In this document: positions 23,992-24,670 of the stretch, piece after piece
How positions within the stretch are numbered: the stretch's first letter is position 1
How the letters are laid out: each line of letters starts with the position of its first letter
DNA from: Pseudomonadota bacterium
Lineage (GTDB): Bacteria > Pseudomonadota > Alphaproteobacteria > Rhizobiales > Xanthobacteraceae
Assembly (NCBI GenBank): GCA_023388935.1
Contig: JAEWFG010000407.1
Span: forward strand, 1-24,670
Direction of reading: 5' to 3'
Length of the DNA: 24,670 nt
The notes under the pieces: generated by a model
What the model saw: the letters and a program-made list of their open reading frames with translations, nothing else
Database searches by the model: none
What the model was told of the DNA's origin: nothing
Position numbers and translations under genes: made by a program

Positions 23992-24670
23992 ATGCCTCAT
24001 CAGTTCAGCCTCGCCCAAACCGTCCGCAAAGCCGCCGTCAAGTCCAAGAGCGGCATCGTCGCCTCGCAATCGCGGCGGGCGGCCGAAGTGGGGGCGCAGG
24101 TGCTGGCTGCGGGCGGCGACTGCGTGGATGCGATCGTGGCGACCACCTTCGCGCTCAACGTGCTGGAGCCCTGGAACAGCGGCATCGGCGGCGGCGGCGC
24201 GATGGTGCTCTACCGCGCCAAGGAGAATCGCTACGAGGTGATCGACTATGGCATGTGCGCTCCGCAGAGCCTGCGCACCGCCGACTATCCGCTCAGCGGC
24301 GAAGGTGCGGCCTCCGATCTCTTTCCCTGGCCGCGGGTGAAGGACGACCGCAACATCCACGGCCCCGGCTCGATCGCCGTGCCCGGCGTCGTCGCCGGCA
24401 TGGAGGAGGCGCATCGCCGCCACGCCAGGCTGCCGTGGAAAGACCTAGTCGCGCCGGCAGCCGCACTCGCAGGCGAAGGCCTGCTGGTCGATTGGTGGAC
24501 CACGCTGATGATCACGAACTCGGCGGCCGATCTTCGGCGCTATCCCGCGAGCGCTGCAGCATTCCTGAAGGACGGCCTGCCGCCGAGCGCGCCATGGGGC
24601 ATCAAGTCCGAGACGCGGCTGCCGCAGGATACGCTGAAGGCGACGCTGTCGCACCTCGCCGAAGCTGGAC
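23992..24670 (+). CDS. Gamma-glutamyltransferase family protein (N-terminal part only)
   Basis: The first 226 residues of a gamma-glutamyltranspeptidase-like Ntn hydrolase, an enzyme that cleaves or transfers gamma-glutamyl groups. The pattern VASQSRRAAEVGAQVLAAGG, then DAIVAT, then EPWNSGIGGGGAMVLY (about residues 23-80) is the family core. GPGSIAVPGVVAGM (about 124-137) is the next hallmark. The catalytic Thr at the large/small subunit junction would lie beyond the window. There is no signal peptide at the chosen ATG (23992), so it may be cytoplasmic, unlike classical secreted enzymes. The ribosome site is weak. It is divergent from the hydratase gene with a 108-base gap. Family confident; substrate not. 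Confidence 0.87.
   Translation, partial: MPHQFSLAQTVRKAAVKSKSGIVASQSRRAAEVGAQVLAAGGDCVDAIVATTFALNVLEPWNSGIGGGGAMVLYRAKENRYEVIDYGMCAPQSLRTADYPLSGEGAASDLFPWPRVKDDRNIHGPGSIAVPGVVAGMEEAHRRHARLPWKDLVAPAAALAGEGLLVDWWTTLMITNSAADLRRYPASAAAFLKDGLPPSAPWGIKSETRLPQDTLKATLSHLAEAG

Noticed and set aside
23884..24423. N-terminal extension of the hydratase frame
   Set aside because: It runs antisense over the start of the gamma-glutamyltransferase gene. The ATG at 23883 has a proper ribosome site and gives the family's usual length.

Overview
The window looks like chromosome of a high-GC alphaproteobacterium, most likely Bradyrhizobium or a close relative. The codon use is strongly GC3-biased, which produces long antisense shadow frames. 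The gene content is also typical: a branched-chain amino acid type ABC uptake system, a SAM/cyclase/ATPase/TPR signalling protein, a DUF6894 protein and a PQQ-type dehydrogenase. The taxon is an inference from style and content, as no rRNA or other marker is present. I saw no tRNA, rRNA, CRISPR array, transposase or integrase. No gene-free stretch exceeds about 280 bases.

Layout. 1-2037 (minus): a substrate-binding protein gene followed by a LivH-type permease gene cut by the window edge. 2317-3753 (minus): a polysaccharide flippase, divergent from a Tat-exported GH10 xylanase-type glycosidase (4033-5100, plus). 5113-9377 (minus): a two-gene unit with a 4-base overlap, a class III cyclase with SAM, ATPase and TPR regions followed by a PCMT-like methyltransferase. 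9514-18255 (plus): a compact non-ribosomal peptide locus. It holds a 2164-residue A-T-C-A-T-C synthetase, a 55-residue lysine-rich protein, an Sfp-type phosphopantetheinyl transferase and an overlapping luciferase-like monooxygenase gene carrying a one-base frameshift. 18321-22462 (minus): an HDAC/acetylpolyamine amidohydrolase family gene, then an SMP-30 type lactonase overlapping a sugar dehydrogenase-cytochrome c fusion. 22669-23088 (plus): a DUF6894 protein and a tightly spaced 58-residue small protein. 23110-23883 (minus): an enoyl-CoA hydratase/isomerase. 23992-24670 (plus): the start of a gamma-glutamyltransferase.

How genes may work together. The synthetase locus is the most unusual part. 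Its first adenylation domain resembles the Pcs60/AAE3 (oxalate-CoA ligase) family rather than an amino-acid-activating domain. Its second has Val where amino-acid-activating domains carry the Asp that binds the alpha-amino group. The protein ends in an intact condensation domain with no thioesterase or reductase. I infer a small product of the form acyl - non-alpha-amino building block - free amine, primed by the adjacent transferase and possibly oxidised by the monooxygenase. I cannot name the product. The dehydrogenase/lactonase pair forms a second coherent unit: periplasmic oxidation of a sugar to a lactone, then hydrolysis to an aldonate.
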